Origin: DASZMJ01 sp035551935
GTDB taxonomy: Bacteria > Planctomycetota > Planctomycetia > Isosphaerales > Isosphaeraceae
Direction: 5' to 3'
Assembly (NCBI GenBank): GCA_035551935.1
Contig: DASZMJ010000039.1
Span: 1 to 56,489 of the forward strand
Length of the DNA stretch: 56,489 nucleotides
Positions 25,792 through 34,949 of this stretch are shown piece by piece. The notes beneath the pieces are model-generated. The model was not told the origin of the DNA and did no database searches. It saw nothing but the letters and a program-made list of their open reading frames with translations. Position 1 is the first letter of the stretch. Each line of letters begins with the position of its first letter. Made by a program: the position numbers and the translations under genes.

Positions 25792-27282
25792 TCAGGCTCC
25801 CACGGGGACCGTCGGCTCGCGGTCGTCGCCGGCCCAGACCCAGCCGTACTGGGCGTTGCTCCGGGTGGCGGGGTCGTAGCGCCGGCCGTCGCGGAGCAGG
25901 CTGAGCTTGTCGGCCTTGATCGCCTTGCGCTCCGCCGCCGGGTCGATGCCGAAGAGCCGCGCGGCGTTCAGGCCGAAGACCCGGGCCTTGACGTCGTCAG
26001 TCAGCGGCGAATATTGATATTTTTCCATCAAATCCTCGGCTATCTTCAGCCGCCGGAGCCGCTCGATCTGCCCCTGCGGGCTGCCGTTCCAGATCGAGTC
26101 GGTCCCCCAGAGGATGCGGTCCGGGCCGGCGACCTGGAGCATCTGGCCGAGCATGTGCATGCACGTCCGCGGCGCGGCGGCCGAGAGGATGTGGAAGGTG
26201 CTGCCGAGCTCGAAGTAGATGTTCTTGAGATTGGGGTTGCGCCTCAGGATGCGGAGGATGTCGCTGATCCAGGCGATCTCCCTCGGGTCGTCGGCCTTGG
26301 GGTCGACGACCTTGGTGCCGGTCCCCTGCCCCAGCCAGCCGGCGCCGCGGTAGCCGGAGTGGTACACGATGAAGTTGAGGTCGGGCCAGTCCTTCGCCGC
26401 CTTCTCCAGGTCGAGCGGCCGGCACGCCTCCTCGTTGAAGGCGCCGAGGGGCAACCCCTTGTGGACGCAGAGGTTCTTGACGCCGAGCGCCCGCGACCGC
26501 TCCCAGAACGGGTAGGCGACTTTCTCATCGTCGAGCCGCCAGGCCTTCTCGCCGATCTCGGCGCCGGTGTACATCTTCCAGGCGTCGATCTTGAGATCCT
26601 TGACCTGCCGCTCCATCTCGTCGAACTCGGGCTTGCCGAGGTTGGGTCGGAGCAGGCCGTGCGAGAGGACGCGGCGGGTGCCGGCCAGGTCGTTGACGAA
26701 CGCGCGGGTGGCGACCATCTGGTCGGGCGGCAAGGGGTTCTTGTCCCAGTCGCGGCTGGGGACGCCGCTGATGACGGCCATGACCGTGTCGCTGTCGCCG
26801 AAGACCTCCTTGACGTAGTGGGCGCGGTTGAGCAGCTCGGCGGCATGGTCCATGTCCTTGGCGCCGGGCCGCAGCGCGAGGAAGAACGCCTTGATGCCGC
26901 GGCCGGTCGGCGTGTCGTCGTACCACCGGCGATGGACGTCGACGTGGTGGGTTTGCACATCAAAAATAAATTGATCCTTCGGCCAGCGCTCCTCGAACGC
27001 CTTCGGGTCGTCGACCTCCTCGGCGTCGACCTCGTAGCAGTCGCCGAAGACCCGGTTCAGGGCGAAGAGCGCCGCGGCCATGCCGCTGCCGCTGCGGAGG
27101 AACTCGCGCCGCGACCGCCCCTGCCGCTTCGCGGCCCGCTCGCTGATCTCGCCGAGGACCGCCTCGTAGTGCTTCTGCTCGGCCGACTGCGGCGGGGGGA
27201 CGAACTCCTCGTTCGAGGCGATCCGCGCCGGGATCGGCGGGAGGTTGTCGGCCGCATCAAGCTCGGAGTAGCGGACCCACAT
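25792..27282 (-). CDS. Amidohydrolase-2-type exported hydrolase
   Basis: The 496-residue protein has an unusual N-terminus of about 55 residues before a twin-arginine-like element (SRREFLRSGSGMAAALFAL). The TIM-barrel part begins KDQFIFDVQTHHVDVHRRWY, with the metal-binding HH/H pattern. It continues with WKMYTGAEIG, NLCVHKGLPLGAFNE, NFIVYHSGYRG and DRILWGTDSIWNGSPQGQIE, where the Asp of GTD is the usual catalytic metal ligand. The final domain contains VKARVFGLNAARLFGID, standard for amidohydrolase-2 (ACMSD-like) enzymes. The substrate is unknown: decarboxylation or lactone hydrolysis are typical of the family. The leader is not at the extreme N-terminus, so export by Tat is uncertain. Confidence 0.85.
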   Translation of the reverse strand: MWVRYSELDAADNLPPIPARIASNEEFVPPPQSAEQKHYEAVLGEISERAAKRQGRSRREFLRSGSGMAAALFALNRVFGDCYEVDAEEVDDPKAFEERWPKDQFIFDVQTHHVDVHRRWYDDTPTGRGIKAFFLALRPGAKDMDHAAELLNRAHYVKEVFGDSDTVMAVISGVPSRDWDKNPLPPDQMVATRAFVNDLAGTRRVLSHGLLRPNLGKPEFDEMERQVKDLKIDAWKMYTGAEIGEKAWRLDDEKVAYPFWERSRALGVKNLCVHKGLPLGAFNEEACRPLDLEKAAKDWPDLNFIVYHSGYRGAGWLGQGTGTKVVDPKADDPREIAWISDILRILRRNPNLKNIYFELGSTFHILSAAAPRTCMHMLGQMLQVAGPDRILWGTDSIWNGSPQGQIERLRRLKIAEDLMEKYQYSPLTDDVKARVFGLNAARLFGIDPAAERKAIKADKLSLLRDGRRYDPATRSNAQYGWVWAGDDREPTVPVGA

Positions 27283-27465
27283 CGTCGCGTCTCCTCTTCG
27301 AAGAAGGGGCCGGGGACGGCACCGAGGGCCGATGGCCTCGCGGCCCCAAGATCCCAGGGCCCGTGCCCGTTGTCAATTCGTCGGCGGCGATCGATGGAGC
27401 GCGGGGGCCTCGAGTGGTATCCTCGGGCATTCCCGGTATCGAAGACCATCCTCCGAGGAACACCC

Positions 27466-28164
27466 ATGGACGCCCGAGATCGATTCCGAGCCGGCCGTTG
27501 GGCCCGCGCGGCCGCGATCGCCGGCCTGCTCACGACTGGCCTCGGCGCCGACGAGCCGAAGGCCGAGAAGCCCGGGAAAATCGTCCTGTTCGACGGCAAG
27601 AGCCTCGACGGCTGGAAGGCGACCGACTTCCACGGCGCGGACAAGGTCGAGGTCACGGTCAAGGACGGCATGATCGTCCTGCCCGTCGGCCACACGATGA
27701 CCGGCATCACCTGCACGAGGAAGGACCTCCCGAGGACCGACTACGAGCTGTCGTACGAGGCCCAGCGGCTCGAGGGCCGCGACTTCTTCGCCGCGGCGAC
27801 CTTCCCCGTCGGCGCGTCGTACGTGACGCTCGTCAACGGCGGCTGGGGCGGCAACGTCACCGGCCTCTCCAGCCTCGACGGCGCCGACGCCTCCGAGAAC
27901 GACACGAGCAAATACGTCAAATATCGGGACAAGACCTGGTACAAGTTCCGCGTCCGGGTCACGGATCGATCGATCCGCTGCTGGATCGACGACAAGCCGG
28001 TCGTCGCCGTCGACCACAAGGGCCGCACGCTCAGCACCCGGATCGAGGTCCGCAAGAACCACCCGCTGGGCTTCGCCACCTGGGAGACCGCCGGCGCCCT
28101 CCGCGCGATCGAAGTCCGGCCCTTGACGGCCGCCGAGGTCGCCGCCACCAACACGGCCGATTGA
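27466..28164 (+). CDS. Small DUF1080-like exported protein
   Basis: CCGAGGAACACCC precedes the ATG at 27466. The protein has 232 residues, with a signal peptide (WARAAAIAGLLTTGLGADEP). The mature part opens KIVLFDGKSLDGWKATDF, the DUF1080 signature, and continues with a jelly-roll: GGWGGNVTGLSSLDGADASE and TDRSIRCWIDDKPV. DUF1080 domains are concanavalin-like and have been linked to 3-keto-disaccharide hydrolysis and glycan binding; the catalytic role here is inferred. It is divergent from the amidohydrolase (183 bp between starts) and converges with the alpha/beta hydrolase, with 16 bases between the two stops. Confidence 0.85.
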   Translation: MDARDRFRAGRWARAAAIAGLLTTGLGADEPKAEKPGKIVLFDGKSLDGWKATDFHGADKVEVTVKDGMIVLPVGHTMTGITCTRKDLPRTDYELSYEAQRLEGRDFFAAATFPVGASYVTLVNGGWGGNVTGLSSLDGADASENDTSKYVKYRDKTWYKFRVRVTDRSIRCWIDDKPVVAVDHKGRTLSTRIEVRKNHPLGFATWETAGALRAIEVRPLTAAEVAATNTAD

Positions 28165-28180
28165 CCGACGACGGCTCGCT

Positions 28181-30343
28181 TCAAGGGGCCAGCATCAACC
28201 GATCCCCGGCGTCGCGGGCCCGATAGGCGGCGACCGCGGGCGCGTACGCCGCCTCGACGTCACCCCGCGCGGCCGGCTTCCCCTCGGGATCGACGGCATC
28301 CCGGATCGTCAATGGCCGGGGGGCCAGCGCGGCGGCGAGGTCGGGCAGGTCGTACGCTTCGAGGACCCCGGGGACGGCCCCCGAGAGCTGGTCGCGCGCT
28401 AGCGGCGAGCGGACGACGGCCGTCCACGAGACGATCGACCGTTCGATCTCGACCTCGCGAATGCGGTCGTCGAGCACCGCCGCGTGCAAGGCGATCGGGC
28501 CGGCGTTGCCGGTCGCGATGACGTGGAAGCCCTCCCCGCCGTCGACGGGACGCAGGCCCGCGAGCAGGTCGAGGTACTTCAGGACCTGGAGCAGGTCGTG
28601 GACGCGCCGGCCGATCAGCGGGCGGCCGAGGAGCAGCGAGAGGAAGGCTTCCTTCTCGTCGACGCCGAAGCGGCCCGGCCGCGCCACGTCGGGCGCCGTC
28701 TCTCCCGTGCCGCGCGGCTCGACCAGCGCGACGATCTCGCCGGCACGGACCCGTTTCTCGATCGGGCCGCCGGGAGCCGCGAGCCGGCGGTCGGCCCCGA
28801 CGTAGACCACGACCGGCTTGCGGCGGGCGGCCCCTTCCGACCGGACGAGGAGCACCGGGATCGCGATCTCCGGTTCGGTGTGGATGGCCAGGCGCTCGAT
28901 CGCATACCCCTCGCGCTGGACAGGCGCGACGGACCGGGCGAAGGGCGCGACGAAAGACGGCGGCAAGGCCAGCCGCTTGCGGACCTCGGCCCGCAGCTCG
29001 TCGAGGGACCGGCGAATGCGCCCCTTCGCGAGCGCGTCGGCCCGCGCGGCGTTGAGGTCGAAGACCGACCGCTCGCCCGGGTATTCGCGGAGGACCTGGC
29101 CACTCTTCGTGACGCGGAGCCGGGCCTCGTCGGCGATGGGGAAGTCGCCCTCGGTGGGGGCGTCGTCGCGATGGAGGAGCCAGCGGCGGAGCCAACGCAT
29201 CGCGGCCTCGCGGCGGGGGCGCGAGAAGCCGTGCGGGTCGTCGAACTCGAACAGGTCGATGCGCTCGCCGAAGCCGAGCCGGCCGTAGATGAGCTTCGCC
29301 TCGCGGAAGCTCGCCCAGGCGCCGTCGATGTCGAAGTAGTCGCGCGTGCCGACGCAGACGAGGGTCGGCCTCGGGGCGCGCAGGGTCAGGTAATCGGCGT
29401 GCTCCATGCCGAACGCGACCTGCCCGGTGATGTTCTGCTCGGCGTCCTGCGGGCCGATCGTGGCGAAGAGGCGCTCCAGCGACGTGATGTAGCACGACGG
29501 CGCCGCCGCGGCGATGCGGTCGTCGAGGGCCATGAGATACGCGGTCATCGTCCCGCCGCCGGAGTTGCCCGTGCAGCCGAGCCGGCCCGCGTCGATCTCC
29601 GGCCGGCTCGCCAGGTAGTCGAGGGCCCGGATGCCGTCCCAGATCCGGTAGTGCGCCACCTGGCGGCCGACCAGCAGCGCCCCGACGCCCGCCGCCGTGT
29701 GCTCGTCGGTGCTGTCCGGCAGGGCCGGCTTGCCCTGGTCGTCGAGGACTTGCACGCGCTCCCCCTGGCCGATCGGGTCGTAGCAGAGGGCCGCCAGGCC
29801 GTTCTTCGCCAGGAGGATGGAGGCCCGCTGATACGTCTCGCCCGTCTTGCCTTCCTTCGTATGGCCGCACGGGACGAGCACCCCCGGGAACGGCGGCGGG
29901 CCGTCGGGCAGGTACAAGGTCGCCGTGACGTGGTGCCCCGGCCGGCTCTCGAAGGCGACCCGCTCGATCGAGTATCCGTCGCGCGGCTCGCGGCCGACGA
30001 CCTTCGCATTCAAGGGCGTCTTCTCGGGGAACGCGCCGAGCGACTCGAGGAATTTGGCCCGGAGGGTCTCCTGCCGGCGCCGCACGTCCGCCGGCGTCTT
30101 CAACGCCGCGACCTCGCCCCGCCGGGCGTCGAACAGCCTCCGCGCCTCGTCGAGCAAGGACGCCGAGAGTATCTCCCTCGGCCGGCTCGCCTCGTCGAGC
30201 ACGCGCAGGTCGTCCGCGGCTGCGGCGGGGGCTTCGGTCGACAACAACGACAGGGCGACAACTGCGATCGCGAGCACGGCAAAGGCCCTCCAGATCGGGG
30301 CGACGGACCGATCCGACCCCGGCCGCACGATAGCCGATCCCAC
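28181..30343 (-). CDS. Exported two-domain alpha/beta hydrolase (acetyl-xylan-esterase type)
   Basis: The 720-residue protein has a hydrophobic leader (AFAVLAIAVVALSLLSTEAPA). The first hydrolase domain has Ser261 in GCTGNSGGG, a probable Asp in TRDYFDIDG and His in DDPHGFSRP, so the triad is complete. After about 410 a second related domain follows; its nucleophile elbow reads VIATGNAGP, with Ala where Ser should be. The loss of the nucleophile suggests a structural or binding role. Family members de-esterify carbohydrates. The start is the only upstream Met giving a leader. It is divergent from the PSCyt1/DUF1549 gene at 30521 with 177 bp between, containing GAATTGTTAAACTAAT, a possible promoter. 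Confidence 0.85.
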   Translation of the reverse strand: MGSAIVRPGSDRSVAPIWRAFAVLAIAVVALSLLSTEAPAAAADDLRVLDEASRPREILSASLLDEARRLFDARRGEVAALKTPADVRRRQETLRAKFLESLGAFPEKTPLNAKVVGREPRDGYSIERVAFESRPGHHVTATLYLPDGPPPFPGVLVPCGHTKEGKTGETYQRASILLAKNGLAALCYDPIGQGERVQVLDDQGKPALPDSTDEHTAAGVGALLVGRQVAHYRIWDGIRALDYLASRPEIDAGRLGCTGNSGGGTMTAYLMALDDRIAAAAPSCYITSLERLFATIGPQDAEQNITGQVAFGMEHADYLTLRAPRPTLVCVGTRDYFDIDGAWASFREAKLIYGRLGFGERIDLFEFDDPHGFSRPRREAAMRWLRRWLLHRDDAPTEGDFPIADEARLRVTKSGQVLREYPGERSVFDLNAARADALAKGRIRRSLDELRAEVRKRLALPPSFVAPFARSVAPVQREGYAIERLAIHTEPEIAIPVLLVRSEGAARRKPVVVYVGADRRLAAPGGPIEKRVRAGEIVALVEPRGTGETAPDVARPGRFGVDEKEAFLSLLLGRPLIGRRVHDLLQVLKYLDLLAGLRPVDGGEGFHVIATGNAGPIALHAAVLDDRIREVEIERSIVSWTAVVRSPLARDQLSGAVPGVLEAYDLPDLAAALAPRPLTIRDAVDPEGKPAARGDVEAAYAPAVAAYRARDAGDRLMLAP

Positions 30344-30520
30344 GCCGCACCGCGACGGTCCGCCCCGCCGACTCAGCCGTCGGGCGCCGTCCGAGCCGGG
30401 AGCGGTGGCGGCAGGAGGCTTCCGCGGCGGTCAAAGAATTGTTAAACTAATGGGCCGGTTCGGACGCGGAAAACGGCGGCGACGATCGCAGCTCGCCGCG
30501 AGTGGACGGGGCGAAGCACC

Positions 30521-32941
30521 ATGACCCGGACCGTCACGGCGGTGGTCTTCGTGTCGGTGCTCTGCGTCGGGACGACTCCCGGGGCGTGGGGCCGGGGGCC
30601 GCGCGACGACCCGGCGACGGACTTCGAGGTGAAGATCCGGCCGGTGCTGGCCGGGACGTGCTTCCCGTGCCACGGCGGCAAGAAGACGAGTCAGGGGCTG
30701 CGCGTCGACTCGCGCGCGGCGCTGCTCCGGGGGGGCGAGGGCGGGCCGGCGGTCGTCCCGGGCGACCCGGCGCGGAGCCTGCTGGTGCGGGCGTTGCGGC
30801 ACGACGACGACGCGCCGAAGATGCCACCGGAGAAGGCGCTGCCCGACGCGGTCGTCGCCGACTTCGCCGCGTGGGTCGCCGCCGGGGCCCCCTGGCCCGA
30901 GACGTCGAGCCCCGGGGCGTTCGCGGCGCAGAAGCACTGGGCGTTCGCCCCGGTCCGGCCCGCGGAGCCGCCCCCCGATCCCGCCGGCTGGTCCGGGCAC
31001 CCGATCGACCGCTTCCTCGCGGCGCGATGGCGCGAGCACGGCCTGAAGCCGGCCCGGGAGGCCGACCGCCGGACGCTCATCCGGCGCGTGACCGTGGACC
31101 TGACCGGCCTGCCGCCGACCCCGGAGGAGGTCCGGGCCTTCGTCGACGACCCGGCGCCCGACGCGTGGGAGCGGCTGGTCGATCGGCTGCTCGCCTCGCC
31201 GCTCTACGGCGAGCGCTGGGGGCGGCACTGGCTCGATGTCGCCCGCTTCGCCGACACGGCCGGCGACAACGCGGATTATCCCGTCCCGGAGGCGCGGCTG
31301 TACCGCGACTACGTGATCGACGCCTTCAACGCCGACAAGCCCTACGACGCCTTCGTCCGCGAGCAGCTCGCCGGCGACCTGCTGGCCGCCGACGGCCCGC
31401 GCGCGGCCTACGCCGAGGAGGTCGTCGCCACCGGCTTCCTCGCCCTCTCCCGACGCTACGCCACCGCCCCGTTCGAGCTCTGGCACCTGACGATCGAGGA
31501 CGCGATCGAGACGACGGGCCGGGCCTTCCTCGGCCTGACGCTCCGTTGCGCGCGGTGCCACGACCACAAGTTCGACCCGGTGACGACGGCCGACTATTAC
31601 GCCCTCTACGGCATCTTCGCCAGCACGCGGTTCCCCTACGCCGGCTCGGAGGAGTTCCAGTCGAAGGCCTACCCGCGCAGCGGCTTCGTCCCGCTCGTGC
31701 CGGCCTGTGAGGCCGAGGCGAGCCTCGCGGCGCAGCGACGTCGCGAGCGGGAGGCCGTCGAGGGGATGGCGGGCGTGTCGAAGGACGACCCGCTCGTCCG
31801 ACTCGTCGCCGACCTCGATGCGACGAAGCGCGACGAGGCCCTCCGCCAGCTCGCGTTGAAGAAGGAAGGGGCCCGGCTCAGGGAACTCCGCGGGCCCGGG
31901 CTCCCCCCCGACCTGCCGGGGGCCTACGCGGTGGGCGAGGGGCGGCCGACCCGCGTCGCCATCCAGCGCGGCGGCGACCCCGGCCGGCCGGGGCCCGAGG
32001 TCCCCCGGGGCGTGCCCGCGTTCCTCGCCGGCGAACCGCCGCCGAAGGTCCCCGACGAGGCCAGCGGCCGCCTCGAGCTGGCGCGCTGGCTCACGCGGCC
32101 CGACCACCCGCTGACTAGCCGGGTCATGGTCAACCGGATCTGGCAGCACCACTTCGGCCGGGGGATCGTCGCCACGCCCTCGAACCTCGGCCTCCGCGGG
32201 GCCCCGCCGACCCACCCGGAATTGCTCGACTGGCTCGCCGCCCGGTTCGTCGCCGGGGGGTGGTCGGTGAAGGCGATCCACCGCCTGATCCTGACCTCCC
32301 GGGCGTATCGACTGGCCGCGGCGGACGACCCGTCCAACGCCGCCAGGGACCCCGCCAACGCCTGGCGATGGCGGGCCGATCGCCGACGGCTCGACGCCGA
32401 GTCGATCCGCGACGCCATGCTCGCCGTCGGCGGCCACCTCCGCCTCGGACGGCCGGGCCCGCACCCGTTCCCGACGGTCGACCAGTGGCACTGGACCCAG
32501 CACAACCCGTTCAAGGCCGTGTACCCCTCCGACCGCCGCAGCGTCTACCTGATGACCCAGCGCCTCCAGCGCCACCCCTTCCTCGCCCTCTTCGACGGCC
32601 CCGACACCAACGCCTCGACCGAGTCGCGCACCAGCTCGACCGTCCCGCTCCAGGCCCTCTTCCTGATGAACAACCCGTTCGTCCGGACCCAGGCCGAGGG
32701 CTTCGCCGACCGGCTCCTCGGCGCCTCCGACGACCCCGCCGACCGGGTCCGGCTGGCCCACGAGCTGGCATACGGTCGCCCCCCGACTGGCCGGGAGACC
32801 TCGGCCGCGATCGACTACATCGGGCGATATGTCCGGGAGCTGTCCCGTGCGAACGCCCCGCGCAACCGCGTCGAGCGGGAGGCGTGGACGAGCTATGCCC
32901 GCGTCCTGCTGTCTTCGAACGAATTCTTTTATCTCGACTGA
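30521..32941 (+). CDS. PSCyt1/DUF1549/DUF1553 protein
   Basis: The 806-residue protein begins with a signal peptide (MTRTVTAVVFVSVLCVGTTP). PSCyt1 follows, with CFPCHGGKKTSQGLRVDSR, then DUF1549 with RRVTVDLTGLPPTPEEV, YGERWGRHWLDVARFADTAG and CARCHDHKFDPV, then DUF1553 with RWLTRPDHPLTSRVMVNRIW, ending in LSSNEFFYLD. Two CxxCH-type motifs are present, so two haems are possible. It is the second copy of the module at 16946, here with the extra cytochrome domain. It is followed after 15 bases by the DUF1501 gene, so the two probably form one operon. The role is unproven; the family is usually associated with periplasmic redox chemistry in planctomycetes. Confidence 0.9.
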   Translation: MTRTVTAVVFVSVLCVGTTPGAWGRGPRDDPATDFEVKIRPVLAGTCFPCHGGKKTSQGLRVDSRAALLRGGEGGPAVVPGDPARSLLVRALRHDDDAPKMPPEKALPDAVVADFAAWVAAGAPWPETSSPGAFAAQKHWAFAPVRPAEPPPDPAGWSGHPIDRFLAARWREHGLKPAREADRRTLIRRVTVDLTGLPPTPEEVRAFVDDPAPDAWERLVDRLLASPLYGERWGRHWLDVARFADTAGDNADYPVPEARLYRDYVIDAFNADKPYDAFVREQLAGDLLAADGPRAAYAEEVVATGFLALSRRYATAPFELWHLTIEDAIETTGRAFLGLTLRCARCHDHKFDPVTTADYYALYGIFASTRFPYAGSEEFQSKAYPRSGFVPLVPACEAEASLAAQRRREREAVEGMAGVSKDDPLVRLVADLDATKRDEALRQLALKKEGARLRELRGPGLPPDLPGAYAVGEGRPTRVAIQRGGDPGRPGPEVPRGVPAFLAGEPPPKVPDEASGRLELARWLTRPDHPLTSRVMVNRIWQHHFGRGIVATPSNLGLRGAPPTHPELLDWLAARFVAGGWSVKAIHRLILTSRAYRLAAADDPSNAARDPANAWRWRADRRRLDAESIRDAMLAVGGHLRLGRPGPHPFPTVDQWHWTQHNPFKAVYPSDRRSVYLMTQRLQRHPFLALFDGPDTNASTESRTSSTVPLQALFLMNNPFVRTQAEGFADRLLGASDDPADRVRLAHELAYGRPPTGRETSAAIDYIGRYVRELSRANAPRNRVEREAWTSYARVLLSSNEFFYLD

Positions 32942-32956
32942 CGGAGGCCGACGGCG

Positions 32957-34414
32957 ATGAACAACCCGGACCCGCGTCGGCGGGCGTTCCTGCGGCGGTC
33001 GGCCGCCGGCCTGGCGGCGGGCGGGCTCGGCCTGTACCGGCGCCTCGCGCTGGCGAGCATGCTCGACGGCGGGGGCGCCGTCGCCCCGGCCGGGCCGCAC
33101 TTCGAGCCGGCGGCCGACCACCTGATCGTCGTCTTCCTGACCGGCGGGTTCTCGCACGTCGACACCTTCGACGAGAAGCCGAAGCTGAGGGCCGACGACG
33201 GCAAGGCGGTCCCCTCGGTGGACCTCCGGGGCACGGGGAATCAGCCGCTGCTGGGCTCGCCGTTCCGGTTCCGCTCGTGCGGCGCGTCGGGCTTGCGGAT
33301 CAGCGAGCTGTTCCCGGGCCTGGGGACGGTGGCCGACGAGCTCTGCGTGATCCGGACGCTCCACACCGACATCGTCGAGCACTTCCAGGCGGTCCTGGCC
33401 ATGCACACCGGCTCGGCCACGGTGCCGATGCCGAGCCTCGGGTCGTGGCTGGGCTACGGCCTCCGCCCGCGGAACCCGAACCTGCCGCCGTTCGTCGTGC
33501 TCTGCGAGCACCTGCCGTACGCCGGCTCGCAGGTCTGGGACAGCGGGTTCCTGCCGCCGGCGCACCAAGGGGTCCGGATCGTCCCCGGCCCCGAGCCGAT
33601 CCCCGACATCGCCTCGACCGCCCCCTCGGCGACGCTCCACGAGCTCGAGCAGGCCATGCTCCGCGACGCCAACGCCTGCTACGATCGCGCCCGACCGGGC
33701 GACCTCCAGGTCCGCGCCCGCACCGCGACCTTCGACGTGGCCCGGGGCCTGATGCGCGAGGCCCCCGAGGCGTTTGACCTCGCGCGCGAGTCGCCCGCGA
33801 CGCTCGCGGAATTCGGCGTCGACCGCGGCGACGTGAAGTCGTTCGGCTGGCAATGTCTCATCGCCCGACGCCTCGTCGAGCGCGGCGTGCGGGTCGTCGA
33901 GCTGATCGACACCGGCTCGGGCGACAACTGGGACGCCCACGGCGACATGCAGGCCCACCGTCCCAAGGCGCAGCGGGTCGACCGGGCCCTGGCGGCCCTG
34001 ATCCGCGACCTCAAGCGGCGCGGCCTCCTCGACCGGACCCTCGTCGCCATCTGCACCGAGTTCGGCCGCACCCCCTGGACCGACGCCCCCGGGACCAAGG
34101 GCCGCAACCACTACGCGAAGGCGTTCTCGTCGCTCCTCGTCGGCGCCGGCGTCCGGGGCGGCACGGCGGTCGGGGCCACGGATGAATACGGAATTCAGAT
34201 TCTAGAAAATTCCGTTCATGTCCATGACTACCACGCCACCATCCTGCACCTGATGGGCTTCGACCACACCCGGCTCACCTACCGCTACGCCGGCCGCGAC
34301 TTCCGGCTCACCGACGTCGGCGGGCGGGTCGTCCGCGAGGCGCTGGCCCGACCCGCCGGGCCGTCGGCCGCGGCGGGTCGGGCCGGGGCGTCTCAGCCGC
34401 CGGCCAGGGGATAG
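32957..34414 (+). CDS. DUF1501 exported protein, second copy
   Basis: The 485-residue protein has RRRAFLRRSAAGLAAGGLGL as a twin-arginine-like leader. Family blocks follow: HLIVVFLTGGFSHVDTFDEK, IDTGSGDNWDAHGDMQAHR, LDRTLVAICTEFGRTPWTD and HVHDYHATILHLMGFDHTRL. It has the same domain as 15494-16924, but with an ICTEF motif in place of IWGGEF near the metal-binding site. Its last 22 bases overlap, tail to tail, the small Cys-rich gene on the other strand. It is probably co-expressed with the upstream PSCyt1 protein, and the pair may work together outside the cytoplasm. Confidence 0.9.
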   Translation: MNNPDPRRRAFLRRSAAGLAAGGLGLYRRLALASMLDGGGAVAPAGPHFEPAADHLIVVFLTGGFSHVDTFDEKPKLRADDGKAVPSVDLRGTGNQPLLGSPFRFRSCGASGLRISELFPGLGTVADELCVIRTLHTDIVEHFQAVLAMHTGSATVPMPSLGSWLGYGLRPRNPNLPPFVVLCEHLPYAGSQVWDSGFLPPAHQGVRIVPGPEPIPDIASTAPSATLHELEQAMLRDANACYDRARPGDLQVRARTATFDVARGLMREAPEAFDLARESPATLAEFGVDRGDVKSFGWQCLIARRLVERGVRVVELIDTGSGDNWDAHGDMQAHRPKAQRVDRALAALIRDLKRRGLLDRTLVAICTEFGRTPWTDAPGTKGRNHYAKAFSSLLVGAGVRGGTAVGATDEYGIQILENSVHVHDYHATILHLMGFDHTRLTYRYAGRDFRLTDVGGRVVREALARPAGPSAAAGRAGASQPPARG

Positions 34415-34626
34415 GTGCCGACCTCGCCGATGGACTCGCCCTCGGCCATGTGGTGCGAGCGGTTGGGGCGGCCGAGGGCGTACGCGACGACGGCCCGGTC
34501 ATGCTCCGGGCAGGTGAAGCCGTAGGTCTTCAGCTCGGCGAAGCCGTTGCCCGTCCAGCGGGCCGCGATCTTCTTGGCCGCCCTCTCGCGGCAGCCGAGG
34601 GCCGAACAGCGGACGATCGTCTCCAT
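34393..34626 (-). CDS. Small Cys/His protein, possible zinc binding
   Basis: GGAGGAGGCC lies about 8 bases before the ATG at 34626. The 77-residue protein has Cys7 and Cys12 in RCSALGCRE, then Cys39 and His42 in TCPEHD, a CxxxxC plus CxxH arrangement that could bind zinc. The rest contains RPNRSHHMAEGE and no signal peptide. The family was not recognised; small proteins with this start are common hypothetical genes in planctomycetes. It overlaps by 22 bases, tail to tail, with the DUF1501 gene. The clear ribosome site and clean frame argue that it is real. Confidence 0.6.
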   Translation of the reverse strand: METIVRCSALGCRERAAKKIAARWTGNGFAELKTYGFTCPEHDRAVVAYALGRPNRSHHMAEGESIGEVGTYPLAGG

Positions 34627-34842
34627 GCGGGGGCCTCCTCCGAGGTGCGTCGTCCCCCCCGCCCCGCTATCGTGCCCGCGCCGGCCCGGCGCCGCAAGCC
34701 CCGGCACCCGCGTCCTGGGCCGCGCCCGCGGGGCGACTCGGCGACCATCGGGCCCTTGATCGCCCGCCCCCGGGACTTACGGCCGGCCCTCGGTTGCACC
34801 GGCAGTCGCCCCAACCCCGACAATCCGGGCCCGTCGGTGGCA

Positions 34843-34949
34843 TCACTTCAGGCCCCGGTGATCGTCCTCGATCGCCCAGGTCCGCTCGGCCAGGCCCAGC
34901 CGCGCCCGGTCGTCCATCGCCAGGTCGTCGACCGCCCAGCGGGTCGGGC
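34843..34949 (-). pseudogene. Transposase relic, about 35 codons
   Basis: On the minus strand, TRWAVDDLAMDDRARLGLAE and then TWAIEDDHRGLK end at a TGA. This resembles the conserved region before the last catalytic Glu in DDE transposases of the IS4/ISNCY kind (WAIE-x-x-HRGLK). Nothing else of the gene is present. It abuts the end of the permease gene, which stops at 34950. Bases 34627-34842 hold no other feature that I can support. Confidence 0.4.
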
